From contig CAYWGH010000010.1 of assembly GCA_964457925.1 (NCBI GenBank), positions 62,001-126,000 of the forward strand: DNA of 64,000 nucleotides, in the 5' to 3' direction. Below are positions 41,666 through 52,307 of the stretch, piece by piece. Positions within the stretch are counted from its first letter, which is position 1. Every line of letters begins with the position of its first letter. Under the pieces are notes generated by a model. The model was given only the letters and a program-made list of their open reading frames with translations, did not search any database and had not been told where the DNA came from. Source of the DNA: Coneutiohabitans sp964457925 (GTDB lineage: Bacteria; Zhuqueibacterota; Zhuqueibacteria; Zhuqueibacterales; Zhuqueibacteraceae). Both the position numbers and the translations under genes were made by a program.

Positions 41666-43119
41666 ACGGCGCTTTCTCCGGTCTGGGGGGCAAAAAAATC
41701 ACGCAAGGGCTTGCAAAGCTCGCGCTCATCGACGAGTGATTCATAGGAAAGGCAAATAAAAATCAGCTCGGGGTAGTGCTCTTGGATGAGTGCGAGCGTG
41801 CTTTTTTCGCTGTCGAATTTCGGCGCGGGACAGATAAAATAGTGACGGTATCGATTTATCATCCTTTGCGTGGCGATGTAACGCAGCTCATCATTCACCA
41901 ACTGCCGCAAGACCGAGGGGTCACTCACTCGTTGCCGGTCTTGTCGGGCAACGAACTTGTTGAACATGTGCTGGTCAAAGGCGCTGACAGCGTTATCTTG
42001 GACGAGCGCAAAGCCGGTTTCGGGCGGAAGTTCGATCACCGGCGCACCGATGGGATACTCTTCACCGGGGACGGGCTTGCGAAAAGCGGCGGGCCGGCGT
42101 TCGATGCCAGCCAGGATGATTTCGGCAATCGTTTCAGTGGCCGCCGGCAGACTGAAAAGTATGCCGGGCGACAAATTCAGGCGCACCGACTCGACCAGGC
42201 CGGCATCGTAAAGCCAGGGCAGTAGTTCGCCCAGCAATGCTTCCATCACCTGGCGGGCCTTGCCCTGGCGGGCATTCTTGTCGAAGCTGGCCTGATAGAC
42301 GGTGAGCAGAAAGGGTTTGACAGGCATGTTCAGCAGGGCTGCGACCACGGTTTTGGGATTGTTCCCGGTACTGGCCAGCTCTGGTTGCGCATGCAGAGCG
42401 TTCAGCACCTCCTGCGAGCTGGCCAGCAGTGTTTCTATCTTGACCAACTGCTGCGCCAACAGTTTTTCGCGTTCGTCATAGCCAAGCAGTTTGCGCAGCT
42501 CCGTATTCTCCAGGAGCCGGCGCATCGGCACGGCAGCCAGCCTGTGGCCGTCAAAATTTTCCGGGCAGCTCTTGATGAGGCCGATGAGCCTGCCTTCACA
42601 GAACACCGGCGCACCGGAGATGCCTGCCCATTTGCCGGCGATCTTGGGCGGGCTTGCAACGGTCAGTTCCAGTAGCTGGCTCTTGCCATGTCCGCCGGGC
42701 AAATAGGCCCCATTCAATCCTATGCTGTCACGCTCGCCAGCCAGTTCGCCCTCAGTGATCTTGCCCGCCGCTGGAAAACCCGCGCCTTCCCAGGGCGTCG
42801 TCTCTGCCGGCAGCACTTTGGAATAGTGCACCGCGCGAAAATCGGGTGCCTCATCGTGCCACAGCTCAGGGATCTCGAGCAGCGCCGCGTCGAGCTCCTC
42901 GCCGCCGTGCCAGACGGTTCTTGCCTTTCGCCAGGGGCACTTCTTGTGGAAATCGTCCACGAAACGAACCTCCGCGGAACGCTGCTGCTCCTCCGGTTTC
43001 GGCACGCCATGGCCGGTGGTAAGAAGGTAGCGGCGGCTCAGGGGCACGCCAGTGCTGAGGGAGTACCTTTCCTCGTCAACGCGCACGCGAACTTCGGCAA
43101 GCCATTGATAGTCTTTCAC
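41662..43119 (-). CDS. trypsin-like serine protease with C-terminal associated region
   Basis: This 485-residue intracellular protein has no signal peptide. The N-terminal ~200 residues form a chymotrypsin-fold protease with an intact triad by motif: His37 (LLTTGHGV), Asp77 (EELDAALLEI) and Ser168 in GISGAPVFCEG. The remaining ~280 residues are mixed helix and strand (RQVMEALLGELLPWLYDAGLVE; FALVQDNAVSAFD), not matched by me to a known domain. Such cytoplasmic proteases act as effectors in bacterial NTP-dependent conflict systems. The start is GTG at 43119 with GGGGAGG 5 nt upstream. Confidence 0.85.
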   Translation of the reverse strand: MKDYQWLAEVRVRVDEERYSLSTGVPLSRRYLLTTGHGVPKPEEQQRSAEVRFVDDFHKKCPWRKARTVWHGGEELDAALLEIPELWHDEAPDFRAVHYSKVLPAETTPWEGAGFPAAGKITEGELAGERDSIGLNGAYLPGGHGKSQLLELTVASPPKIAGKWAGISGAPVFCEGRLIGLIKSCPENFDGHRLAAVPMRRLLENTELRKLLGYDEREKLLAQQLVKIETLLASSQEVLNALHAQPELASTGNNPKTVVAALLNMPVKPFLLTVYQASFDKNARQGKARQVMEALLGELLPWLYDAGLVESVRLNLSPGILFSLPAATETIAEIILAGIERRPAAFRKPVPGEEYPIGAPVIELPPETGFALVQDNAVSAFDQHMFNKFVARQDRQRVSDPSVLRQLVNDELRYIATQRMINRYRHYFICPAPKFDSEKSTLALIQEHYPELIFICLSYESLVDERELCKPLRDFFAPQTGESAV

Positions 43120-43133
43120 TGTTACCTCCCCGA

Positions 43134-43430
43134 TTATTCATCAATGTCGCTGAGCAACACTTGCCCCCCCTCTTGGTTGGCAGGGCTTAGTTTCAACTTG
43201 ATCGTTTGCACGGTTTCATTGCCGAGCTTTCCTCCGGCCTTCGCATTTACCACCCAAAACTTGACGCCGCCGCCGGCTCCGGCCTCGCGTTTGATGGAAC
43301 ACTTCAATTCGACATTGATCTCCTGAATCGAGAAGCGAAGTTTCTGGCCTTCGCCTTCTTGCATTGCCGCTTGAAGCTGCGCGCGCAGATGGGCGATGGC
43401 CTCGGCCAGCTCGATTTGTTTTGCCGTCAT
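43134..43430 (-). CDS. trypsin-co-occurring domain protein (trypco2-type)
   Basis: This 98-residue protein is the first gene of the protease operon, 14 bp before it. It has an N-terminal helix (QIELAEAIAHLRAQLQAAMQEG) and a strand-rich remainder (LRFSIQEINVELKCSIKREAG, GVKFWVVNAKAGGK, TVQTIKLKLSP). This is the pattern of the small domain that repeatedly neighbours trypsin-like effectors. It probably regulates or tethers the protease. The name follows known family association; activity is unknown. Confidence 0.82.
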   Translation of the reverse strand: MTAKQIELAEAIAHLRAQLQAAMQEGEGQKLRFSIQEINVELKCSIKREAGAGGGVKFWVVNAKAGGKLGNETVQTIKLKLSPANQEGGQVLLSDIDE

Positions 43431-43752
43431 TGCTGTCTCCGGTTATAAAATTGCCTTCGAATCATTGCTGCGTTTGGGAAAAACTGGGCTAAAGAAACAT
43501 ACAATATCAATCCGAGACAAGAAAAAAGTTGGGGGCCCAAAAAACAGAAAAGCAAGCATGAATACTCTCCCGGTGAATGTTCGGCAGGATAGTGAGAGAG
43601 TTTTGCACTTTCAAATAAACGCGTTTTGTCAGGCGTACAATAAAAAAGCCATGACTAAGCCGTGGCTGATCGTGCAGGCGCAAAATGGTTGATTGCAAAA
43701 ATCTGTGACTGGCTTGCGGTGAGGAGGCCGCGGGGAAAGAGCGGGGTTGGCG
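43431..43752. other. intergenic region between conflict operon and ATP synthase operon
   Basis: About 320 bp, AT-rich. It holds the terminator of the ATP synthase operon (43641-43667) and, below it, the presumed promoter of the trypco2-protease-MoxR-vWA operon on the minus strand. No gene seen. Confidence 0.5.
43641..43667 (-). terminator. terminator of the ATP synthase operon
   Basis: On the minus strand AGCCACGGC-TTA-GTCATGGCT forms a 9-bp stem with one mismatch, followed by TTTTTTA, about 85 bp past the atpC stop. Confidence 0.7.
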
Positions 43753-44169
43753 TCAGCCTTTCATCAATTCCACAACTTTCAAACGATTGATCGCGCGCGC
43801 CAGGGCGGCTTCTGCGCGCTCGATGTCCCATTGTTTGCGTCCTTCTTTGAGGCGGCGTTCCGCGCGTTCTTTAGCTTGCTTGGCGCGCTCGCTATCAATT
43901 GCCGAGGCTTCCTCGGCAGTTTCCGCCAAAATTTTTACGCCGGTGGACATAACTTCTGCCAAGCCCCCGGCAATGGCAAAATACAACGTTTTATCCGCTA
44001 TTTCGGCTTTCAAATAGCCGGTCGCCAGCGTGGCCAGCATGTTGGTGTGATGTGGTAACACGCCAAAGTAGCCCGCTTCCCCGGGCGCGATGATGGCATT
44101 AACTTGAGCGGAAAAGACTTTACTCGTCGGTGTGACGATTTCGAGAAGAAAGCTTTTTTGTGAGGCCAT
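43753..44169 (-). CDS. atpC: F0F1 ATP synthase epsilon subunit
   Basis: This 138-residue protein is the last gene of the operon. The N-terminal beta-sandwich shows LEIVTPTSKVFSAQVNAIIAPGEAGYFGVLPHHTNMLATL, the family signature. The C-terminal two-helix part (about 88-138) can act as an inhibitory arm. The gene follows atpD after a 73-bp spacer that contains a repeated GTTGCTGGTTGC stretch. Confidence 0.96.
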   Translation of the reverse strand: MASQKSFLLEIVTPTSKVFSAQVNAIIAPGEAGYFGVLPHHTNMLATLATGYLKAEIADKTLYFAIAGGLAEVMSTGVKILAETAEEASAIDSERAKQAKERAERRLKEGRKQWDIERAEAALARAINRLKVVELMKG

Positions 44170-44242
44170 GTTGTTTGATGGTTGCTGGTTGCTGGTTGCT
44201 TTGCTGCCTTCGACAAGCTCAGGCAGCGACCAGCAACCAAAC

Positions 44243-45649
44243 TCATCCCTTCATCTTCTTGGCATTCTCAACGGCGTCTTCGATGGTGCCGACCATATAG
44301 AAAGCCTGTTCGGGGAGATCGTCGTAGTCGCCCTCAACAATGCCTTTGAAACCGCGAATGGTGTCTTCACGGCGGACGTATTTGCCCGGAGTGCCGGTGA
44401 ATTCCTGCGCCACGAAAAACGGCTGGCTCAGGAATTTTTCAATGCGGCGCGCGCGGTTCACCGCGATCTTGTCGTCATCGGACAATTCTTCCATGCCAAG
44501 AATGGCGATGATGTCTTGCAGTTCTTTATATTTCTGGAGAATTTGCTGCACCTGGCGCGCGACGCGATAATGCTCTTCGCCCACCACCAGCGGCGAAAGA
44601 ATGCGCGAGGTTGAGTCCAGCGGATCGACCGCGGGATAAATTCCCAGCTCGACGATGCGGCGCGACAATACGGTGGTGGCATCGAGATGCGCGAAGGTGG
44701 TCGCAGGCGCGGGATCGGTCAAGTCATCCGCAGGTACATAAATCGCTTGCACGGAGGTGACGGAGCCTTTTTTCGTCGAGGTGATGCGTTCTTGCAGGGC
44801 GCCCATTTCCGTGGCGAGGGTCGGCTGATAACCGACGGCGGAGGGCATGCGGCCAAGCAGAGCCGACACTTCCGAACCGGCTTGCGTGAAGCGGAAAATG
44901 TTGTCGATGAAGAGCAGCACGTCCTTGCCTTCAGCGTCGCGGAAATGCTCGGCAATCGTCAACGCGGAAAGCCCGACGCGCGCCCGCGCGCCCGGCGGCT
45001 CGTTCATCTGGCCGAAAACCATGCTGGTTTTGCTGATGACGCCGGAGTGCGTCATTTCCAGCAAAAGATCGTTGCCTTCGCGTGTACGCTCGCCCACGCC
45101 GCCGAACACGGAATAACCGCCGTGTTCCGTTGCGATATTGCGGATCAATTCTTGAATGAGAACGGTTTTGCCCACGCCGGCTCCGCCGAACAAGCCGGTT
45201 TTTCCGCCTTTTAAATAAGGCTCGAGCAGATCAATGACTTTGATCCCGGTTTCCAGCATTTCGGCTTTGGTTTCAAGAGTATCCAGCTCCGGGGCCGGCC
45301 GGTGAATGGGTTTATAGACGTCCGTCTTAATCGGGCCTTTTTCATCGATCGGTTCACCGATGACATTGAGCACGCGACCGAGCGTGCCGGCGCCGACCGG
45401 CATGACGATGGGCCGGCCGGTATTCTTCACCTTCATGCCGCGCACCAAACCGTCGGTGGAATCCATGGCTATGCAACGCGCCGTATTCTCGCCGAGATGC
45501 TGTTGCACTTCCAGAACCAGGCGCTCCGTTTTGCCGTCGCCCACCGCGCGGTTCAACTCGAGCGCGGTGAGAATCGCCGGCACTTCCACGCCTTCAAACG
45601 AAACATCGACAATCGGGCCGATGACTTGAACGACTTTGCCTTCTTGCAT
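44243..45649 (-). CDS. atpD: F0F1 ATP synthase beta subunit
   Basis: This 468-residue catalytic subunit has Walker A GGAGVGKT and VLLFIDNIFRFTQAG as Walker B. The catalytic glutamate lies in GGVGERTREGNDL, and DELSEED-type sequence is present as ELSDDDK near residue 390. It binds ATP at the alpha-beta interface in the F1 head. Complete and of normal length. Confidence 0.98.
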   Translation of the reverse strand: MQEGKVVQVIGPIVDVSFEGVEVPAILTALELNRAVGDGKTERLVLEVQQHLGENTARCIAMDSTDGLVRGMKVKNTGRPIVMPVGAGTLGRVLNVIGEPIDEKGPIKTDVYKPIHRPAPELDTLETKAEMLETGIKVIDLLEPYLKGGKTGLFGGAGVGKTVLIQELIRNIATEHGGYSVFGGVGERTREGNDLLLEMTHSGVISKTSMVFGQMNEPPGARARVGLSALTIAEHFRDAEGKDVLLFIDNIFRFTQAGSEVSALLGRMPSAVGYQPTLATEMGALQERITSTKKGSVTSVQAIYVPADDLTDPAPATTFAHLDATTVLSRRIVELGIYPAVDPLDSTSRILSPLVVGEEHYRVARQVQQILQKYKELQDIIAILGMEELSDDDKIAVNRARRIEKFLSQPFFVAQEFTGTPGKYVRREDTIRGFKGIVEGDYDDLPEQAFYMVGTIEDAVENAKKMKG

Positions 45650-45718
45650 GTGAGAATGGCCTTATGATTGAGATTGAATGATGCTTGCAAACGCTAAAAA
45701 ACCAAATAACGAAACCTT

Positions 45719-46587
45719 CTACTTCTTGAGCGCCTCGGCGCCGCCGACGATTTCCAGAAGCTCTTTGGTGATTGCCGCCTGCCGCGCTTTGTTGTAATGC
45801 AGCGTCAACTGCATGATGATTTCCTTGGCATTCTCCGTCGCCGCGTCCATGGCGGCCATGCGCGCGCCCAATTCCGCGGCGTAGGATTCCAGCAACGCCT
45901 GCCACAGTTCGATGTTGATGTATTTGGGACAAAGCGTGTCCAAAATCTTGAGCGGCGAGGGCTCGAAAATGAAATCTGCAGGATAGCGCTCCTCCTGCGG
46001 CGGGCGCGGCACGATTGGCAGCAGTTGCTGCACCGTGAGATTCTGCTGGATCACCGATTTAAACTCGTTGTACACGAGGAAAATGCGGTCGAGCTTTTCT
46101 CCGGTATATTGCTGTTGAATCAGGCTGCCGATGTCCTGAGCGTGTGAAAAATCGAGATAGTTGAAAAAGCCGGTGTACTTCGCCAGGATGGGGTAATTGC
46201 GCCGCTGAAAATGCTCATATCCTTTTTTGCCGACGCAAATCAGCGAGGTTTGCAAGCCCGGGCGCTGCGCGCTTTGGAATTCGTTCGTGGCGCGGCGAAT
46301 GACGTTGGCGTTAAAACTGCTGGCCAGCCCGCGGTCGCCGGTGATCACGACAAAGGCAATGTGCTTGGGCTGCTCGTGCACGGTGAGCAGGGGATGCAAG
46401 CCCGGATCGACTTTCGCGCTGACGTGTCCCAAAATCTCATCGAGGCTTCTGGCATACGGCCGCGCTTTCAACATGCGTTCTTGCGCGCGGCGCAGCTTGG
46501 CGGCCGCCACCAGCTTCATGGCTTTGGTGATTTGCTGCGTGCTCTTGACGCTGCCGATCCGGCGTTTAATGTCGCGTAAAGTGGCCA

Positions 46588-46588
<1 letters not shown>
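45719..46588 (-). CDS. atpG: F0F1 ATP synthase gamma subunit
   Basis: This 289-residue central stalk subunit has the N-terminal helix RDIKRRIGSVKSTQQITKAMKLVAAAKLRRAQ, the ITGDRGLASSFNANVIR strand and the C-terminal helix ARMAAMDAATENAKEII. Its start overlaps the atpA stop by one base (TAATG/ATGA-type junction), so translation is coupled. Confidence 0.98.
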
Positions 46589-48132
<1,544 letters not shown>

Positions 48133-48380
48133 GCAATCACATCTCCAGGATATTTGATTGGCAAAGCCCGGCTGGCACCAGCCAGGTTTACTTATCGCGG
48201 CTCATTCCAAATATGAGTAAGCCACTTTGCTTTTAAGCGCACCAGCCCAATTAACTTGACAATGTCAGATGCATCGCGGAGTCGCAGCGTTCGCCGAGAA
48301 TTCACGCAATCCTACTCTGCGAACTGCGCGACTCGGTGGTGGTTTTTGGAATGTGACATAGTCAAATTAACATTACCAAA

Positions 48381-48926
48381 CTAATTGCGCCGGCTGTAAA
48401 TCGCCGCGCGCAAGCGTTCCAATTGCAGCCGCACCGAGCCATCGAGAATCTTGCCGTCGAGATCGAGAATCAAGCCGCCGAGGATTTCGGGATTGACGCG
48501 GTTTTCAATCTCGAAATTCATCTGTAACGCATTCGTCAGGTCTTTCTTGAGCGCATCCAATTCCGGTTTTTCCAGCGGCACGGCAGAAATTGCCAGCGCC
48601 TTCACTTTGCGGCTATGTTTGTCGTGGAGCTTTTGAAACGCTTGATGAATCTCACGATACGCGCCGACGCGGCCCTTGTCCGCCAGCAAAAGCAGAAAAC
48701 TATACATCACCGGCGAACAACGCGACTGAAACACCTTCGCAATGGCGGCGCGTTTTTCCGCGCGGCTGTTTTCCGGCGAGCGCAGGAACCGGCTTAATTC
48801 GCGGTTCTCTTCCACAGTGGTAACGAACTCATACAACTCGCGCCGCAGCGGCTCAAGCTGCTGGCGCTCCAACGCAATGGCGAACAGTGCCTTGGCGTAA
48901 CGTTGCGCGAGTATGCCTTCTTTCAT
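48381..48926 (-). CDS. atpH: F0F1 ATP synthase delta subunit
   Basis: This 181-residue peripheral-stalk subunit has an N-terminal helical bundle from LAQRYAKALFAIALE and the C-terminal signature VNPEILGGLILDLDGKILDGSVRLQLERL. It links the b subunits to the top of F1. Confidence 0.96.
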   Translation of the reverse strand: MKEGILAQRYAKALFAIALERQQLEPLRRELYEFVTTVEENRELSRFLRSPENSRAEKRAAIAKVFQSRCSPVMYSFLLLLADKGRVGAYREIHQAFQKLHDKHSRKVKALAISAVPLEKPELDALKKDLTNALQMNFEIENRVNPEILGGLILDLDGKILDGSVRLQLERLRAAIYSRRN

Positions 48927-49039
48927 CTAAACAGTTTCTCCGCGTATACCGGCAACGGCGGAACCGTTGCCGCGAAATCCGATGAATGCCAAGCCGCCAT
49001 GGCGTACGAGTCGGCGCAGGAACAACTTATTTCCCAACC

Positions 49040-49540
49040 TCAATTCGGCTCGCCAACGAGCGGGCGAATCTCCTGCAAGGCCTGGCGCACGAGATCTTGA
49101 TGATCGTTGGCGTTAAGCGATTTGCCGATGATCTTTGCGGCTATGTTGATGGAAAGCTCACCCGCCGTGCGCTTGATTTCTTCCAACGCTTTTTCACGCT
49201 CCAGCGAGATGTCGCGTTTGGCGCGCTGCGCCATGGCCTCGGCTTCGGCTTGCGCTTTTTGGATAATCTCATCGCGCGCGGTTTCCGCGGATTTGCGGCT
49301 CTTGGCGATCAAGTCCTGCGCCTCCTGCCGGGCTTTTGTGATCATCTGATCATACTCCAGCCGCATGCGCTCCGCGTTCTTTTGCGCCTCCTCGGCGCGG
49401 TCGAGCGAATCTTTAATCCTGCGAGTGCGTTCATCAATTGCAGCGACGATCGGATTCCATGCCTTCCAGCGCAGCAATAACACCAGAATGCTGAAAATAA
49501 CGATTGTCCAAATAATGAGGCCTGGCTCTAGCTTTAACAT
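49040..49540 (-). CDS. atpF: F0F1 ATP synthase b subunit
   Basis: This 166-residue protein has one N-terminal transmembrane helix (about 8-26, LIIWTIVIFSILVLLLRW) followed by a long charged coiled coil (about 35-150), the peripheral stalk. A single b-type gene is present, so the stalk is probably a homodimer. Confidence 0.96.
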   Translation of the reverse strand: MLKLEPGLIIWTIVIFSILVLLLRWKAWNPIVAAIDERTRRIKDSLDRAEEAQKNAERMRLEYDQMITKARQEAQDLIAKSRKSAETARDEIIQKAQAEAEAMAQRAKRDISLEREKALEEIKRTAGELSINIAAKIIGKSLNANDHQDLVRQALQEIRPLVGEPN

Positions 49541-49720
49541 GTTCGATCTGGAATTTGAGTAATGATCAACCCAATACTCGTAAGCGGGTTCGTGTCCCCT
49601 CCCAATTTATCGCCCTCGGCGCGGCCGCTAACAAAATATGCCACTTTCACACCTGGTCAAAGTAACCGCCGGCACGGTTACGTCATTCTAACTGGACACT
49701 CACCCAATGCCCGAGCCTGA

Positions 49721-49948
49721 TTATTTACCGGCGAGCAAAAAGCAGATTACTTCGCCGAACAACGCGACGCCTTCGATAAGGGCTGCGGCGATAATCATCG
49801 AGCCACGCACATCCGCCGCCGCTTCCGGCTGGCGGCCAATCGCTTCCATGGCGGCGCTTGCTATTTTGCCGATGCCAAAACCTGCACTCATTGCTACGAT
49901 GCCGGCGCCAATGCCGGCGGCCAAATGTGCCATACCGAATTCACCCAT
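49721..49948 (-). CDS. atpE: F0F1 ATP synthase c subunit
   Basis: This 75-residue hairpin of two transmembrane helices joined by the polar loop GRQPEA forms the rotor ring. The ion-binding glutamate is Glu59 in AALIEGVALFG. It lacks the Gln and Ser/Thr ligands typical of sodium-binding rings, so it is probably proton-coupled. The ATG at 49948 is chosen because GGAGG lies 8 nt upstream; the open frame continues back to 50161 without another ribosome site. Confidence 0.96.
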   Translation of the reverse strand: MGEFGMAHLAAGIGAGIVAMSAGFGIGKIASAAMEAIGRQPEAAADVRGSMIIAAALIEGVALFGEVICFLLAGK

Positions 49949-50163
49949 GGCGAATTCCTCCGTCAGTGTTGAATACCATTGATCGTGTTTATTATTGACA
50001 ATTGCTTGACAGCCAAATTCCGGTACGTATTTATCCTGTTCTCGTTGCACAACAAACAACGGGATAAACCCCGGGACCACTTTTTGAAGGGAGTTCAAGA
50101 CGACCCAACCGAAGATCTCGACTTGCGAAGCTGCGCTGGCGCAAACCGCCCAGCGCCGCAACC

Positions 50164-51159
50164 TCAGTGCGGATGTCCTGCCTTGGCGGGATGGGCCTCC
50201 TCCTCATGGTGCTCCGAATGAGCAGCCGCAAAACCAATAAACAGCGCCGACAACAGCGTGAAGATATATGCTTGCAAAAAGGCGACAAGTATTTCCAAAA
50301 GATTGACGAACAAACTGAAGGCAACCGACACCGGCGCAATGCTGATGCCTGCCCAAAAATTCTCGCCGTTTTTGCTGAAGATGAAAATGAGATTAATCAA
50401 CGCCAGGATGACGACATGGCCGGCCGTCATGTTTGCAAAAAGCCGGATGCAGAGCGCAAAGGGCTTGGTGAACAAGCCAAGAATTTCAACCGGCACCATG
50501 ACGATCCACATGAGCGGATGCACACCGCCAGTGAGATGTTTTAGATAACCGCCCAAACCGTGGGCGCGAATGCTGGCAAATTGTGTGAGAATAAACGTCA
50601 GAGAGGCCAAAGCCGCGGTCACGCTCACGTTGCCGGTGGCGGTGGCGGCAAACGGCACGAGGCCGATCAAGTTGCATGTTAGAATAAAGAAGAAAGCAGT
50701 GCAGAGATAGGGCATGTACGTCGCGGCGAGCTTCGCGCCCATGTTCGGGATGGCGATTTCGCGATAAATGAACTCGACGACCGCATCAATCATGGCGGCA
50801 AAGCCAGTGGGAACGCTGCCGGGACGGTTACGGCGCGCTGCCGCGGAGAGCGCGATAAACAGAATCAGCGCGACAAGCATCATCATGAAGACATGCTTGG
50901 TGATGGAGAGATCAATGCCGAACAATTCGAAACGCGGCAGATGAATTTCGCCGATCGGGTGGAAATCCAGTTTATTGTCATCTCCGATGTGATGGAGAAT
51001 AAACTGACCAATGCTTTCCTTTTCGGGGTGATGCGCCTCTTCGTGCTGCGGCGCGTGGGGCGCGCTTGCATGCGGCGCTTCGGGGGTGGAATGTTCTTGC
51101 GGCGTATCGCCAGCCAGGGTGAACAGTGCGAAGATGGTGCTAATCAGCAGCGGCGTCAT
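50164..51159 (-). CDS. atpB: F0F1 ATP synthase a subunit
   Basis: This 331-residue membrane protein of five to six helices has the essential arginine in LCIRLFANMTAGHV and NLLEILVAFLQAYIFTLLSALF at the end. It carries a signal-like N-terminus and a His-rich segment (about 22-46, several HxxH pairs); the C-terminus is also His-rich (HSEHHEEEAHPAKAGHPH). These tails are longer than in most a subunits and could bind metal or be linkers. Its start overlaps the upstream gene by 4 bp. Confidence 0.97.
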   Translation of the reverse strand: MTPLLISTIFALFTLAGDTPQEHSTPEAPHASAPHAPQHEEAHHPEKESIGQFILHHIGDDNKLDFHPIGEIHLPRFELFGIDLSITKHVFMMMLVALILFIALSAAARRNRPGSVPTGFAAMIDAVVEFIYREIAIPNMGAKLAATYMPYLCTAFFFILTCNLIGLVPFAATATGNVSVTAALASLTFILTQFASIRAHGLGGYLKHLTGGVHPLMWIVMVPVEILGLFTKPFALCIRLFANMTAGHVVILALINLIFIFSKNGENFWAGISIAPVSVAFSLFVNLLEILVAFLQAYIFTLLSALFIGFAAAHSEHHEEEAHPAKAGHPH

Positions 51160-51515
51160 GAATTTCTTATTGATTTGAGGCGTTTAAAGTGTCTTTGCAA
51201 AACATACGTTTCTGCAACTTGAAAAATCAAATAAGATCCCACTAACGAAGCCGCAAACACGGTGAGATCGAGCGCTGAAAACTTCCAGACCAAAAACAAC
51301 GCCACGCCGACAAGCGTCATGCGCAACACAAAGCCGCCGAATAAAATACCCATGAAAATTTTTTGCGATTTTGTGCTCGCCCACTTCAAGGCCAGAAATC
51401 CGACAACGGCCATGCCCACTCCCAGCGCAAGACCATATCCAACACTCTCAGGTGTTGAAGCATCAGCAAGCTCAGGCGACGAGGCTAAGAATAGCAAGAC
51501 GATGATCCAGTTCAA
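51156..51515 (-). CDS. small membrane protein, ATP synthase subunit I-like
   Basis: This 119-residue protein has four predicted transmembrane helices (VGYGLALGVGMAVVGFLAL, IFMGILFGGFVLRMTLVGVALFLVW and a last helix near 85-103). The FVLRMTLVGVALF segment and the position between atpZ and atpB fit the ATP synthase I (AtpI) role in assembly of the c ring. Overlaps atpB by 4 bp. Confidence 0.75.
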   Translation of the reverse strand: MNWIIVLLFLASSPELADASTPESVGYGLALGVGMAVVGFLALKWASTKSQKIFMGILFGGFVLRMTLVGVALFLVWKFSALDLTVFAASLVGSYLIFQVAETYVLQRHFKRLKSIRNS

Positions 51516-51541
51516 TCATTTAAGCGAAGAGACTCGTGCGT

Positions 51542-51802
51542 TTACTTTCCCTGATTCCGCCTGGCCCGGTCTTCCGCTTTGGTTAAACGCATCACATTGT
51601 GGTACAAATTAATGAAACCCGCGGTGGCGCCAAAAATCACACCGATGATCAATCCGAAGGGCGAACTCGACAACTTGAGATCCAGCCAGTATCCGCCCAA
51701 TGCGCACAGCACCGCTGCAAGGGCAAAACGCAGGCCGAGGTCAAGATACGGAACGGCCGTTTGAATACCCCGGAGAAGATCTTTGGGGTCTGGCTTTGCC
51801 AT
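51542..51802 (-). CDS. atpZ: AtpZ/AtpI family protein
   Basis: About 86 residues with two transmembrane helices (about 20-40 and 50-70: LGLRFALAAVLCALGGYWLDLKL, FGLIIGVIFGATAGFINLYHNV). This is the AtpZ pattern, placed just ahead of the F0 genes. AtpZ with AtpI assists assembly or magnesium/calcium supply. The ATG at 51802 is used; a GTG at 51808 is in frame. Confidence 0.88.
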   Translation of the reverse strand: MAKPDPKDLLRGIQTAVPYLDLGLRFALAAVLCALGGYWLDLKLSSSPFGLIIGVIFGATAGFINLYHNVMRLTKAEDRARRNQGK

Positions 51803-51814
51803 GGCCACACGCGT

Positions 51815-52270
51815 TTATTGATGCGCAATATTCATTTCCGGGCGGCCCGGGCGATTTACATTCGACATGCGCGGGCGGCCGTCGGCGCTTTCCGGCAGCG
51901 CCAGCACTTTGGCGTCGTCGCTCATCGAGCAGACACCGTCGAAAACAGCGCCTTCATCAATCACCAGCTTTGAAGCTTTCACTTCACCGTTGAACGACGA
52001 TTTTGCTTCCAGCACGACTTTACCGCTGGCGAAAACTTTGCCTTTGATGCGTCCGCCCACAATGGCATTTTTCACGCGGATTTCACCTTCGACTTCGCCT
52101 TCCCGGCCGATCACGAGTGAATCCGTAGCCGTGATATCCCCCTTGACCCGCCCATCTATGCGCAAGCTGCTTTGCACTTTGATCGAGCCTTCGACGATGG
52201 AGCCTTTGCCAATAATGGTGTTTAGGTCTCCGCCCTTATCAAAGTCTTCCATTTCTTTTTTTCCTAACAT
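51815..52270 (-). CDS. bactofilin
   Basis: This protein of about 151 residues has a central right-handed beta-helix of short hydrophobic/glycine repeats (IIGKGSIVEGSIKVQSSLRIDG, ITATDSLVIGREGEVEGEI, VVLEAKSSFNGEVKASKLVIDEGA) and disordered ends. Bactofilins polymerise without nucleotides and shape cells, often by positioning an M23 peptidase. Such a peptidase gene lies 37 bp upstream. Tandem ATGs at 52273 and 52270 leave the exact start uncertain. Confidence 0.92.
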   Translation of the reverse strand: MLGKKEMEDFDKGGDLNTIIGKGSIVEGSIKVQSSLRIDGRVKGDITATDSLVIGREGEVEGEIRVKNAIVGGRIKGKVFASGKVVLEAKSSFNGEVKASKLVIDEGAVFDGVCSMSDDAKVLALPESADGRPRMSNVNRPGRPEMNIAHQ

Positions 52271-52307
52271 CATCGCCTCGAGTTGGTGTATCAAAAACCG
52301 AATTTAT

